A stretch of DNA of 64,000 nt from CAYXLW01 sp964466055. Its GTDB lineage: Bacteria; Patescibacteriota; Gracilibacteria; GCA-2401425. This document shows positions 51,703 to 60,937 of the stretch, in pieces; position 1 is the stretch's first letter, and each line of letters begins with the position of its first letter. The position numbers were made by a program, and so were the translations under genes. The notes under the pieces were generated by a model. It did no database searches and had not been told where the DNA came from. It saw only the letters and a program-made list of their open reading frames with translations. The stretch covers positions 1-64,000 of the forward strand of contig CAYXLW010000002.1 of the NCBI GenBank assembly GCA_964466055.1, given 5' to 3'.

Positions 51703-52974
51703 ATGGCTAAGAAAAAATCAGCTTTCATAAAACTACCATCTGATGATATTTTACAGAAGTTTCCTTTTGAAGTTAGAGAACTGTTAAAAAAAGGCAGAAG
51801 GCAAGGATTTGTTACGCAAAAAGAGCTTATAAAATCATTTCCAAATTTTGAAGAGGATATTGAACTTTTTGATGAATTATTGGGGATTTTTTCTAATTTA
51901 GGAATAGAGGTTATAGATTCTAAAAATGCAATGATAAAGCTTAAAAAAATAAAAAAAGAAATTAAAATAGAAGAAGAGGATGAGTTTTTAAAAGAAGAAA
52001 CGATAGAAGATGAAGCTTTGGATGATATTGTAATTGGAGACGGAGATGACGATGATATTGTTTCTCCTCCAGATGATGAACTTGCTGCGATTGAGGAAGA
52101 ACTTAAGGAGTCGGGAGAAGATAAGGTTGCTTTACAAAGACAAATTGATCTTTCAGAAATTTCGAATGATTCTGTAAGAATGTACTTAGCTGAGATTGGT
52201 AAAGTGCCATTACTTAGTGCTGAAGAAGAAATCAAAATTGCTCGTGAAATAAAAAAAGGTTCGGCTGCAGCTAAACAACATATGGCCGAAGCTAATCTTC
52301 GTTTAGTTGTTTCAATTGCAAAAAAATATATAGGAAGAAAGCTTTCTTTTCTTGATCTTATCCAAGAGGGGAATATTGGGCTTTTTCGTGCAGTAGAAAA
52401 ATTTGATCCTGATAAAGGTTTTAAGTTTTCAACGTATGCTACATGGTGGATCAGACAAGCAATAACTAGAGCAATTGCAGATCAGGCTCGTACGATCAGG
52501 ATTCCTGTGCATATGGTTGAGATTATCAACAAACTTACTTATACAAAACGAAGACTTGCACAAGAATTAGGTCGTGAACCTACACATAGTGAGCTTGCTG
52601 CGGAAATGGATTTAGATATCAAAAAAATTCGTCATATCCTAAAAATTTCTCAAGATATTGTTTCCTTGGAAGCTCCAATTGGAAGTGAGGAAGATAGTAA
52701 GCTTGGAGATTTTATCGAAGATGAGGATGCATTTTCTCCTCATGATTTAACAGGGCTTCAGATTATTAAGGAGAATATACATGGAATGCTTCAATATCTT
52801 TCACCTAGAGAAAGAAAAATTATTGAAATGAGATTTGGTTTACTGGATGGTGTTGGTCACACTTTAGAAGAAGTTGGTATGGAGTTTGGGGTTACTCGTG
52901 AACGTATTCGTCAAATTGAAGCTAAGGTTTTACAAAAACTTAGAGATCATCCTACAAGTATTAGGATAAGGTAG
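51703..52974 (+). CDS. rpoD: Primary sigma factor RpoD (sigma-70)
   Basis: The housekeeping sigma factor directing RNA polymerase to -35/-10 promoters. The 423-residue protein has a region 1.1-like N-terminus, an acidic linker (EEDEFLKEE to VIGDGDDDDIVSPPDD), region 1.2 (DSVRMYLAEIGKVPLL), region 2 (AEANLRLVVSIAKKYIGRKLSFLDLIQEGN, YATWWIRQAITRAI), region 3 and region 4 (LSPRERKIIEMRFGL, ending TRERIRQIEAKVLQKLRDHP). The start is ATG 51703; a TTG two codons earlier is less likely. The promoters seen in this window fit its expected specificity. Confidence 0.96.
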   Translation: MAKKKSAFIKLPSDDILQKFPFEVRELLKKGRRQGFVTQKELIKSFPNFEEDIELFDELLGIFSNLGIEVIDSKNAMIKLKKIKKEIKIEEEDEFLKEETIEDEALDDIVIGDGDDDDIVSPPDDELAAIEEELKESGEDKVALQRQIDLSEISNDSVRMYLAEIGKVPLLSAEEEIKIAREIKKGSAAAKQHMAEANLRLVVSIAKKYIGRKLSFLDLIQEGNIGLFRAVEKFDPDKGFKFSTYATWWIRQAITRAIADQARTIRIPVHMVEIINKLTYTKRRLAQELGREPTHSELAAEMDLDIKKIRHILKISQDIVSLEAPIGSEEDSKLGDFIEDEDAFSPHDLTGLQIIKENIHGMLQYLSPRERKIIEMRFGLLDGVGHTLEEVGMEFGVTRERIRQIEAKVLQKLRDHPTSIRIR

Positions 52975-52991
52975 TAAAATTAATTACGAAT

Positions 52992-53056
52992 TACAAATCC
53001 TACAAATGCAGGAATCCATTTATTAAAATGGATTTCTGAATAAGTCAGGGATGGTA
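52992..53056. repeat. Family B palindromic repeat at the rpoD/gatA junction
   Basis: It has the order TACAAATCC, ATGCAGGAATCC, then AATCCATT/AATGGATT hairpin, CTGAATAAGTCAGGGATGG and a T7 run. It aligns along its whole length with the copy at 24394. The genes converge, and the T run makes it a good terminator for rpoD. Confidence 0.65.
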
Positions 53057-53076
53057 ATTTTTTTGTTATTTGATTA

Positions 53077-54516
53077 CTAATATTTAAGTCTTTCGAATCC
53101 AGACATTTCTTCAACTTTCTTTCCAATTTGTATAATCCCTAATTCATCAAATTGTTTTCCCATAATTTGAACACTTGTAGGTAATCCATCAATTATTTCA
53201 GTAGGTATACTTATTGAAGGTATTCCTGCTATATTTGCAGCTACTGTATAGCTGTCAGCTAAATACATTGAAAGTGGATCTCCAAATTTTTCTCCTAAAT
53301 CAAATGGTAAAAATGGAGATACTGGTGCAATTATTGCATCATATTTTTCAAAAGCTCTATCGAAACTTTCTTTTATTAATCTTCTAACTTTTGCTGCTTT
53401 TAAATAATAAGCATCGTAATATCCTGAAGAAAGAGCATAAGTTCCTAGCATAATACATCTTTTTACTTCATCTCCAAATCCTTCATCTCGAGATTTTTCA
53501 TAAACTTCATGAATTGTGTGAGCATTCTTTGTTGCGTGTCCATAACGAATCCCATCATATTTATGATAATTTGTTGATCCTTCAGATTTTGCAAGAATAT
53601 AATAACAAGTTATTGCATAATCTAATTCTGGAATAGAAATTTCTTCAAATATGATCCCCTCATTTTCAAGTTGTTTTATTGTTTTTTCAACAGATGCTTT
53701 AATTTTAGGATCAAAAGATTTTGAGTTCATATATTCTTTTACATATGCCAATTTTTTTCCTTTCATTGAAATATCTAAGTTTTCTGAATATTTAGGGACT
53801 TCTACCTTTGGTGTAGTGAAATCTTTTGGATCATTTCCTGCGGTAGCTTCAAGAATAATTGCTGCGTCTTCAACTGTTTTTGTAAAATGTCCAATTGTAT
53901 CAAAACTAGAGGCATATGCCATAACTCCACTGCGGCTTACTCTTCCGTATGTTACTTTGAGTCCGGTGCATCCACAAAATGAAGCAGGTTGTCTAATAGA
54001 TCCTCCAGTATCTGTTCCGAGTGAGAAAATACATTGATCCATAGTAACAGCAACAGCACTTCCGCCAGAAGATCCGCCAGGGACTTTTTTTGTATTCCAT
54101 GGATTTTTTGTTTTTTTAATACCAGAATTTTCTGTAGAAGAACCTTGCGCAAATTCATCACAATTTGTATTACCAAGTGATATTGCTCCTGCATTGAATA
54201 ATTTCTCTATAATGGTTGCATTTTCCACTGGTTTAAATCCTTTTAGTATTTTAGATGCTGCATTGCATTCTTCTCCTTCTATGCAGATAATTGGTTTATT
54301 AGCAAATGGGATTCCAGTTAGTGGATTTGAAAAATCTCCTTTTGTGTCAATTTCTTCAGCTTTTTTTAATGCTTTTTCTTTATGAACAGAGAGATAGGCA
54401 TCAACATGACTATCAGTTTCTTCAATTCGTTTGAAATAAGCTTCTACTAATTCTTTTGCAGAAATTTCTTTGTTTTTTAATTTTTCGTGTGCTTCTTTCA
54501 AAGTAAGTCTGAACAT
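53077..54516 (-). CDS. gatA: Aspartyl/glutamyl-tRNA amidotransferase subunit A
   Basis: GatA liberates ammonia from glutamine for GatB, which converts Glu-tRNA(Gln) or Asp-tRNA(Asn). The 479-residue amidase-signature protein has the Lys of the triad in GIPFANKPIICIEGEECNAASKIL and the two serines in PGGSSGGSAVAV and GTDTGGSIRQPASFCG. The usual KD after the catalytic region is KP here. Length is normal. gatB and gatC are not adjacent. Identification is secure. Confidence 0.95.
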   Translation of the reverse strand: MFRLTLKEAHEKLKNKEISAKELVEAYFKRIEETDSHVDAYLSVHKEKALKKAEEIDTKGDFSNPLTGIPFANKPIICIEGEECNAASKILKGFKPVENATIIEKLFNAGAISLGNTNCDEFAQGSSTENSGIKKTKNPWNTKKVPGGSSGGSAVAVTMDQCIFSLGTDTGGSIRQPASFCGCTGLKVTYGRVSRSGVMAYASSFDTIGHFTKTVEDAAIILEATAGNDPKDFTTPKVEVPKYSENLDISMKGKKLAYVKEYMNSKSFDPKIKASVEKTIKQLENEGIIFEEISIPELDYAITCYYILAKSEGSTNYHKYDGIRYGHATKNAHTIHEVYEKSRDEGFGDEVKRCIMLGTYALSSGYYDAYYLKAAKVRRLIKESFDRAFEKYDAIIAPVSPFLPFDLGEKFGDPLSMYLADSYTVAANIAGIPSISIPTEIIDGLPTSVQIMGKQFDELGIIQIGKKVEEMSGFERLKY

Positions 54517-54630
54517 ATTTTTAGTTTAAATCTGTAAAATTGTAGAGGTTTTTATTTTTTTGCTCAATGTTAATTAGGGAATTGGAGTTAGAGGCTAGAG
54601 ATAAGAAGATAACTTTTCCATCACCACAAA

Positions 54631-54650
54631 CCCCTCTCCCAAGGGGAGAT
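54631..54650. repeat. Family C-type hairpin, short copy
   Basis: CCCCTCTCCCAAGGGGAGAT folds as CTCCC/GGGGAG. It resembles the first hairpin of the element at position 1. TCATTGTTCATTACTCATTGCTCATTG-type microrepeats follow at 54667-54695. Confidence 0.4.
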
Positions 54651-54689
54651 GTGCATTTAATCATTCCATCATTGTTCATTACTCATTGC

Positions 54690-54950
54690 TCATTGCTTGT
54701 TTCCCCATCTCCATTGTAATCCACCTTCAACTTTATCTTTAAATAAAGCAGTGAAAATACCTGATAAAATAACTGTGTCCAAAAAAAATCTAAAACCTTC
54801 TTTTACAGTTATAGTTTCTTTCCATAAATTATTTATATATGCAGAAAGAATAATTAGGGCAATAAGTATTATAGTAGTAAACCATCCTTCCCATGTTATT
54901 GGGCAAAATCCGTAACCGTATGTTTTTGGTTTAAACCAGTATTTAGTCAT
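54690..54950 (-). CDS. Small two-helix membrane protein
   Basis: An 86-residue protein with an aromatic N-terminus (KYWFKPKTYGYGFCPITWEGWF), one clear membrane helix (TTIILIALIILSAYI), a second hydrophobic stretch (FLDTVILSGIFTALF) and a Trp-rich end (GGLQWRWG). Small proteins with a KxYGYG-P-TWEGW opening are widespread and uncharacterised; I know no function. Monocistronic. Confidence 0.55.
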   Translation of the reverse strand: MTKYWFKPKTYGYGFCPITWEGWFTTIILIALIILSAYINNLWKETITVKEGFRFFLDTVILSGIFTALFKDKVEGGLQWRWGNKQ

Positions 54951-55049
54951 AGTTAAATATTTTATTATTTATCTTTTTAATTATATTTTAAAAATGGATA
55001 TTATCAAAATTATATCTTCTTGTATTATATGTCTAAGTAAGTATTAGCT

Positions 55050-56189
55050 TTATATTTTAGTCCCCCCCATTAAATTCAAAGGTTTTAACTCTATTCTTTC
55101 AGTATGCAAAAAAGAGCTTAAAAATTTTTCTAATAGAGGTAGCATGTCTTCTTTATTTTGGTTTATGAAGCTTTTAAATTTTTTACCTTTTTTCTTTTTT
55201 TTAGAAACATCTTGCCTAAATTCAGATAGTTTCCTATGTTCTTTTCTATAATTTTCTTCTGTACTTTGATTAACAATAAATTCAACAAGTTTAAAAAGTT
55301 TGTCAGTGTCATGCATCAATCTTGTTAAAAGTAGTCCATTATTGATTATCCCATTTATTTCTGGAGATTTAGAGTTATTAACTCTAATAATTACTATATT
55401 TTTCCCGCTTTTAACTCTTTCTCTTCTTAAATCTTCTATTTTACTACTTGAGTGACCATAACTTCTATCGGTGTTTCTATTTCGTTTTGTATTCCTAATA
55501 TGACTACTAGATGTTCTTGAGTTGTATATCTCTATACTGCCAACTATTCCCTCATCTTTTATTAGATTATAAGTTGTATCAGAAGCTTTTTTTATCGCTA
55601 TTTTATTCCAAGACAATAGATTATTAAAAACTTTAAGTAAGGAATGATATAGTTCATTTGATAGTTGAAAAATCTTTACACTTTCTTCAGGATTTTCACG
55701 CAGGAATGTTTGAGAGTCTATTTTTAATACTCTTCTTATATCTTTAATAATTTCTTTTAAACCTCCCAAATTACATTCTTCGAGAGCTCTTTGTACTCTT
55801 TCAGAAAACATTTGAGTAAGTTGTTCTATATTTTCTCTTCTTTTTTGTAATAAATTTCTATTTTCTGGTCGTGAAAGAGTACCTATTTGAGGTGAATGAG
55901 CACGGTTTCTCCCAATAGCTTTTTCGGGATTCATACGAAAAATATGAGGAGGTAAATCTTTTCTTCTGTCCCATTGTCTGTTTTTACCCCTGCCTTCAAA
56001 ATAAGGAAAGTCTGGACCAACGCCTGTTTTTTCATTCCGATATCTATTTCTTGGACTATAGCACCAATTACCATAACCATCATAACTATCACTATCACTA
56101 TCACTATCACTATCATAACTATCATAGTTGGGCTCTTCTTTGAATGCTTCAGATAGTTCGCCTATTTTCCATGATAAGGGTTTTTCCAT
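55050..56189 (-). CDS. Hypothetical protein with an Asp-Ser repeat
   Basis: A 379-residue protein of unknown family, without signal or membrane segments. Residues 20-40 are an Asp/Ser/Tyr repeat (YDSYDSDSDSDSDSYDGYG) encoded by a hexanucleotide tandem repeat. The rest is rich in Arg, Lys and Asn, with helical stretches (ENIEQLTQMFSERVQRALEE, LYHSLLKVFNNLLSW) and a basic KKKKKGKKFK patch near the C-terminus. The mixture of an acidic repeat and basic patches suggests a nucleic-acid- or protein-binding role, but that is only a guess. Confidence 0.55.
   Translation of the reverse strand: MEKPLSWKIGELSEAFKEEPNYDSYDSDSDSDSDSYDGYGNWCYSPRNRYRNEKTGVGPDFPYFEGRGKNRQWDRRKDLPPHIFRMNPEKAIGRNRAHSPQIGTLSRPENRNLLQKRRENIEQLTQMFSERVQRALEECNLGGLKEIIKDIRRVLKIDSQTFLRENPEESVKIFQLSNELYHSLLKVFNNLLSWNKIAIKKASDTTYNLIKDEGIVGSIEIYNSRTSSSHIRNTKRNRNTDRSYGHSSSKIEDLRRERVKSGKNIVIIRVNNSKSPEINGIINNGLLLTRLMHDTDKLFKLVEFIVNQSTEENYRKEHRKLSEFRQDVSKKKKKGKKFKSFINQNKEDMLPLLEKFLSSFLHTERIELKPLNLMGGTKI
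56085..56114. repeat. Hexanucleotide tandem repeat (ACTATC)5 inside a gene
   Basis: Five exact copies of ACTATC, flanked by further imperfect copies (ATAACTATC on both sides). On the minus strand they encode alternating Asp-Ser. Gain or loss of units would change length without a frameshift. Confidence 0.8.
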
Positions 56190-56415
56190 TTTTTAAAGAA
56201 GGCTAATAATAAATCTATGGGATCGTTATATAAATTTGAATCGTTACAGATTAAATAAGAAACTGTTAATTTAATTTGTGATAGATATTAGACTTTTATT
56301 ATTTTATGTCAAATTTTACTGTACTTTTTTTACTTTTTTAAAAAAACGATTTTAAAATATATCTATTTTTGCTACCATTCATCTACTTGTTTTTCTCAAT
56401 TTTTAATTAAATAAT

Positions 56416-58422
56416 TTGTCAAAATTTCAATTAGTTTCAGATTTTAAACCAAAAGGAGATCAGCCTCAGGCAATAAAAGCTTTGGTAGAAGGGATAAGAA
56501 AAGACCAAAAAGGGCAAGTTCTTCTTGGTGCAACAGGAACAGGGAAAACCTTTACAATGGCGAATATAATCCAAGAAACACAAAGACCAGCACTTATTAT
56601 GTGTCATAATAAGACACTTGCTTCACAGCTTTGTAGTGAGTTCCAAGCATTTTTTCCAAATAATGCGGTTTGTTATTTTGTTTCATATTACGATTACTAT
56701 CAACCAGAAGCATACGTTGCTAAGACAGATACCTATATTGAAAAAGAAACTTCTATAAATGCGGAAATAGAAAAATATAGACATGCAGCAACACACTCAT
56801 TAATGACACGTAATGATATAATTATTATTGCCTCAGTTTCTGCTATTTATGGGCTTGGAGATACTGAAACTTATAGAAATTTGTCAATTGATTTAAAAGT
56901 ATCAGAATCATACACAAGGGATACAATCCTTAGAAAACTTTCGGATATTCAATATACTCGAGCATTAGGTGAATTTAAACAAGGGATGTTTAATGTTTTA
57001 GGAGATACAGTAGAAATATTCCCACCAAGTGGAGATAATATTATTCGTCTAGACTTTTTTGGAGATGAATTAGAAAAGATAGAAGAAGCAGATGGGTTTA
57101 CTGGTGAGGTTTATAAAGAATTAGGAGAAGTAAAAATATTCCCAGCAAGTCATAATGTAACCACAAAGGATAAAGTTGTGGCAGCGATTCCTTTAATTCA
57201 AAAAGATTTAGAAGAGCGTTATAAGTTTTATATTGATAATGGGATGCTTCTTGAAGCTGAGCGTATAAAAACCAGAACAGAATATGATATTGAAATGCTT
57301 AGAGAAACAGGTTACACGACAGGAATAGAAAATTATATAAGATATCTTAACAACTCAAAACCAGGCGTGGCTCCACCAACTCTTATGGATTATTTCCCAA
57401 GTGATTTTCTTATGTTTGTTGATGAATCTCATATAACAATTCCTCAAATAGGTGGGATGCATAATGGGAATTATTCAAGGAAAGAAAGTCTTGTTAATCA
57501 TGGATTTAGACTTCCTTCGGCACATGATAATAGACCTTTAAAGTTTGATGAATTTGAAAAGTATATGAAAACCACCGTTTTTGTTTCAGCAACTCCAAGA
57601 GAATATGAATTTAATTTTTCAAACAATAAGGTAGTAGAACAAATAATTCGTCCAACAGGTCTTGTTGATCCAACAATTAATATCCGTGATAGTAAATATC
57701 AAGTTGATGATGTTGTTAATGAAATACAGAAAAGAGTAAAAAGAGATGAAAGAGTTCTTATTACAACTACTACTAAAAAATTGGCTGAAAAAATGTCTGA
57801 ATATTTAGAAGAACATGGGATTGCTGCTAAATATCTACATAGTGAAATTGACACTTTTGATAGAGTCGAAATTTTAAGATTACTCAGACTAGGAAGTAGA
57901 AGAGAGGGGATAGATGTAGTTGTAGGAATTAATCTTCTTAGGGAAGGGCTTGATCTTCCTGAGGTTTCATTAGTTTCTGTATTTGATGCAGATAAGGAAG
58001 GGTTTTTACGTTCACGTGATGCTTTACTTCAAATTGTCGGGCGTGCTTCTCGTAATGTTAACGGAACAGTTATTTTATATTCTAGGAAAAATGAAACAAC
58101 GGGGGATTTTAACGTAACTAAGGCTATGGCAGCTTGTATGGAAGAGACAGATAGGAGGCGAGAAATTCAAGAAAAATATAATGAAAAACATAATATAACA
58201 CCTACAACAATTAAAAAAGCAATTGCAGAAGCTAATGCATGGCAAGAGAAGCCATCTCAAGTTATTAAATATGATGTTGGAGATATACCTAAAGAAGAAT
58301 TAAAGCACCTTATTAAAGAGCTTGAAGATCAAATGGAAATTGCTGTTCAAAATCTTGAATTTGAGAAAGCCGCAGAACTGCGTGATCAAGTAGAGCTTTT
58401 AAAAAGATCTGAATTTGAGTAA
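56416..58422 (+). CDS. uvrB: Excinuclease ABC subunit B
   Basis: UvrB is the damage-verifying helicase of nucleotide excision repair, loaded by UvrA and binding UvrC. The 668-residue protein has Walker A GATGTGKT at 38-45, the beta-hairpin region VSYYDYYQPEAYVAKTDTYIEKE, the DESH motif in FVDESHITIPQ, the helicase motifs VGINLLREGLDLPEV and LLQIVGRASRNVNG, and the C-terminal UVR domain (LIKELEDQMEIAVQNLEFEK). TTG start, where the conserved FQLVSDFKPKGDQP begins. Full length. No uvrA or uvrC nearby. Confidence 0.96.
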   Translation: MSKFQLVSDFKPKGDQPQAIKALVEGIRKDQKGQVLLGATGTGKTFTMANIIQETQRPALIMCHNKTLASQLCSEFQAFFPNNAVCYFVSYYDYYQPEAYVAKTDTYIEKETSINAEIEKYRHAATHSLMTRNDIIIIASVSAIYGLGDTETYRNLSIDLKVSESYTRDTILRKLSDIQYTRALGEFKQGMFNVLGDTVEIFPPSGDNIIRLDFFGDELEKIEEADGFTGEVYKELGEVKIFPASHNVTTKDKVVAAIPLIQKDLEERYKFYIDNGMLLEAERIKTRTEYDIEMLRETGYTTGIENYIRYLNNSKPGVAPPTLMDYFPSDFLMFVDESHITIPQIGGMHNGNYSRKESLVNHGFRLPSAHDNRPLKFDEFEKYMKTTVFVSATPREYEFNFSNNKVVEQIIRPTGLVDPTINIRDSKYQVDDVVNEIQKRVKRDERVLITTTTKKLAEKMSEYLEEHGIAAKYLHSEIDTFDRVEILRLLRLGSRREGIDVVVGINLLREGLDLPEVSLVSVFDADKEGFLRSRDALLQIVGRASRNVNGTVILYSRKNETTGDFNVTKAMAACMEETDRRREIQEKYNEKHNITPTTIKKAIAEANAWQEKPSQVIKYDVGDIPKEELKHLIKELEDQMEIAVQNLEFEKAAELRDQVELLKRSEFE

Positions 58423-58596
58423 ATTGAATTGAGTTTAGAGAAATGAGAATTGAGATTAATAAAAACGTTGGAAGTTCACATCTCAAAGAAATTCAGTTTT
58501 CAGCTTTGAGCTAATTAAAAAGACTAATTGATTGTCGACTCTAGACTAATTACTGATATTTAATCGGCATTGATAAATATATAATTCTCATCACTT

Positions 58597-59445
58597 ATGA
58601 ACAAAAAAATATTATTTATTGGTTGTGGAAATATGGGAGAACCTGTATTGAAAGCCTTTTTAAATGTAGGTGTAAGCCCCTCAGATATTTTTATTAAAAC
58701 AAAAACTAAAGAAAGTAGTAAAAATCTTTCTAAAAAATATTCTGTTAATGTTTATGAATCTAAAAATCAAAACCACCCAAAAGGTAACCCCCTATCCCGA
58801 TCTAATCGGGACCCTTATCAGGGGGACTTCCCTAGTTTTGATGTTGTTATACTTGCAGTAAAACCTCAAAAAATCGAAGAGGTAGATTTTTCAGAAATAT
58901 CAATGAGTGATGATGTTTTGATAATTTCACTTCTTGCAGGAAAAGAAATAAATAAGTTAAAGGAGATTACGGGTAAGAATAAAATTGTTAGAGTTATGCC
59001 TAATTTACCTTTAATTGTAGGGAAGGGGATGACAACTTTTTTTGCTGAAGGATTATCTATAATTGAAAAGGAATTTATTAAAAGTGTATTTTCTAAAAGT
59101 GGAGAAGTTATTGAGTTAGAATCAGAAGATGATATGCATATAGCAACGTTGATGGCTGGCTCTATGCCTGGAATTTTTTATTACCTTTGTTCAATACTTG
59201 AGGATATTACAAATGAGTATGGTTTTACTAAAGAACAATCTCAACAGTTAATAAAAGAAGCGTTCATCGGTTCTGCTGAATTATTGAATCAATCAAATGA
59301 AACTTTTAAAGATTTACAAGAAAGAGTATCTTCAAAAGGGGGAATTACAGAAACCACTACTAATGAAATGGAAAAATTGGGTATAATGAAAGTTTTTAAG
59401 AGGGCTATAGAGAGGGGGGTTGATAAGAGTAAAAAGGGTCTGTAA
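58597..59445 (+). CDS. proC: Pyrroline-5-carboxylate reductase with an inserted repeat peptide
   Basis: ProC makes proline from pyrroline-5-carboxylate with NAD(P)H. The 282-residue protein has FIGCGNMGEPVL for the cofactor, VVILAVKPQKIEEV, VRVMPNLPLIVGKGMT, and the C-terminal dimer part with GSMPGIFYYL and SSKGGITETTTNEM. Residues about 59-80 (including NPLSRSNRDPYQGDF) are not part of the family and come from a family A palindrome at 58783-58832. They lie in the loop just before the FDVVILAVKP strand, where an insertion can be tolerated. The rest of the protein looks intact. Confidence 0.92.
   Translation: MNKKILFIGCGNMGEPVLKAFLNVGVSPSDIFIKTKTKESSKNLSKKYSVNVYESKNQNHPKGNPLSRSNRDPYQGDFPSFDVVILAVKPQKIEEVDFSEISMSDDVLIISLLAGKEINKLKEITGKNKIVRVMPNLPLIVGKGMTTFFAEGLSIIEKEFIKSVFSKSGEVIELESEDDMHIATLMAGSMPGIFYYLCSILEDITNEYGFTKEQSQQLIKEAFIGSAELLNQSNETFKDLQERVSSKGGITETTTNEMEKLGIMKVFKRAIERGVDKSKKGL
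58783..58832 (+). repeat. Family A palindromic repeat inserted in proC
   Basis: The longest form of family A: arms AACCCCCT/AGGGGGACTT outside and TCCCGAT/ATCGGGA inside, around CTA. It is in frame and without stop, and encodes NPLSRSNRDPYQGDF. A copy with 86 per cent or so identity by eye, read in the same frame, is at 61574-61621. Its intergenic relatives lack the inner stem. Confidence 0.8.
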
Positions 59446-59528
59446 CCTTTTAAAAAAAATAAAGCTTTACATTTTTGGACTTTGGTGATATTATATATAT
59501 AAGTAAATTAACGATTAACCGAATTCCT

Positions 59529-60860
59529 ATGTTTACAAAATATCTAAATTTTAAAACAAGCTCACTTTTATTTTCTTGTCCTTCAAGAGTTATTTTTGGA
59601 GATGGAGATGCTCAAAAAGATAAAGATAGTTATGTCGAAATTCCCCTGATGGTAGTTGGTGGTATTGGAGCGGATGAAATGGCTGAAAAAATATCAAAAA
59701 ATCTGCCTTTAAGTTTAAAAGAAGATTCTGATTTGTCGAAAGATGATGTGCGTTCTAGTATGTTAAATGAAAAAGGTGATTTATTTGGCGCTAAAATAGT
59801 AGAAAGTATAGAAAATATACCCGATGAAGAGTCATTGATGGGGGTGCTTGAGGTTGATTTTAGTGAAACTAAAAGAAGCCTTACTTTGGAGAATGAAAAT
59901 TTTTATAAAGCATTGTGTGTAAAAATAATAGCATTTGAACAACTGATTAAAGAAAAAAATGCAAAAATGCAATATTCAAGAGAATCTTTATTGATTGACA
60001 CTGGCACTAAAATAGACAATTTAATTAGATTATTTGGAGAAACTTCTGGTGGAATTACAAAAAAAGAGCTGGAAGGTAAAATAAATTCAATTGAAGATAA
60101 ATTTACTAATTTTTTAGAATTAAAGAAAACTCTTGGAGATTTTCTTGATATACAAAAAGTTAATAATAATATTTCATCTAGCGTTTCTTCAAGAATGGAT
60201 AGAATCAATTTAGATATGTATAATTCCTTAGTAAGCATAGTGAAAAAATATTTAGAAGATAATGGTATAAAAACTGAACTTAAAAAAGAAGAGCTTTTAG
60301 ATTTGGTGGAAAAAGGTGGATTAGAAAAAGAACTTTTAGGTGTTAAGTTTAATATTGTTAAAAATACTGATGATAATAAAAACTCATTTGATTTTTATGC
60401 AAAAAGAATGAGTAAAGAAGATGTTCTAAAAGAATATAGAAGAGTTTTTCCATTTAGAGGAAAAGACTCTGCTTTAGATCCCTCAATAACACAAATTACT
60501 GCACCAGATTTATTTACTGTAGGAGTTCAATCGGATGATCTTAAGGTTAATGATGAAGAAATATTAAAATTTGCTAGAGTTTTACTTGAAAATATAAAAA
60601 CACAGAGCATTCCTAATGAAGGAATAGAAATAGGAAAATTTAGTTTAAGATTGGATTATTTAAAGAATTCTATTGGAAATGATTCTGATAGGATGGATAG
60701 ACTATTTATTGAAATAATTTCTAAATTAAAAAATAATATTTTAAATCGAATAGAAGATAAAGGTATAGATATAGATATTTCTCTATCTGATATCACTAAC
60801 GAAAAGTTAGATCACAAAATATTTACTGTAAATATTATGAAAAAGAAAATGAAGAATTGA
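59529..60860 (+). CDS. Hypothetical acidic helical protein
   Basis: A 443-residue soluble protein of unknown family. It begins MFTKYLNFKTSSLLFSC and has long charged helices in the middle (LIRLFGETSGGITKKELEGK, FTNFLELKKTLGDFLDIQ). No motif recognised. The start is ATG 59529; a TTG 54 bases upstream adds a weakly composed peptide. It lies between proC and the exonuclease/DinG-like gene on the same strand, spaced by about 80 bases on each side. Confidence 0.55.
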   Translation: MFTKYLNFKTSSLLFSCPSRVIFGDGDAQKDKDSYVEIPLMVVGGIGADEMAEKISKNLPLSLKEDSDLSKDDVRSSMLNEKGDLFGAKIVESIENIPDEESLMGVLEVDFSETKRSLTLENENFYKALCVKIIAFEQLIKEKNAKMQYSRESLLIDTGTKIDNLIRLFGETSGGITKKELEGKINSIEDKFTNFLELKKTLGDFLDIQKVNNNISSSVSSRMDRINLDMYNSLVSIVKKYLEDNGIKTELKKEELLDLVEKGGLEKELLGVKFNIVKNTDDNKNSFDFYAKRMSKEDVLKEYRRVFPFRGKDSALDPSITQITAPDLFTVGVQSDDLKVNDEEILKFARVLLENIKTQSIPNEGIEIGKFSLRLDYLKNSIGNDSDRMDRLFIEIISKLKNNILNRIEDKGIDIDISLSDITNEKLDHKIFTVNIMKKKMKN

Positions 60861-60937
60861 AAATTATTATTACAGTCTGATTACTTGTACTTATTCTCTC
60901 ACCTTGATAAAATCTATAAGAATATAACCACATTCTT

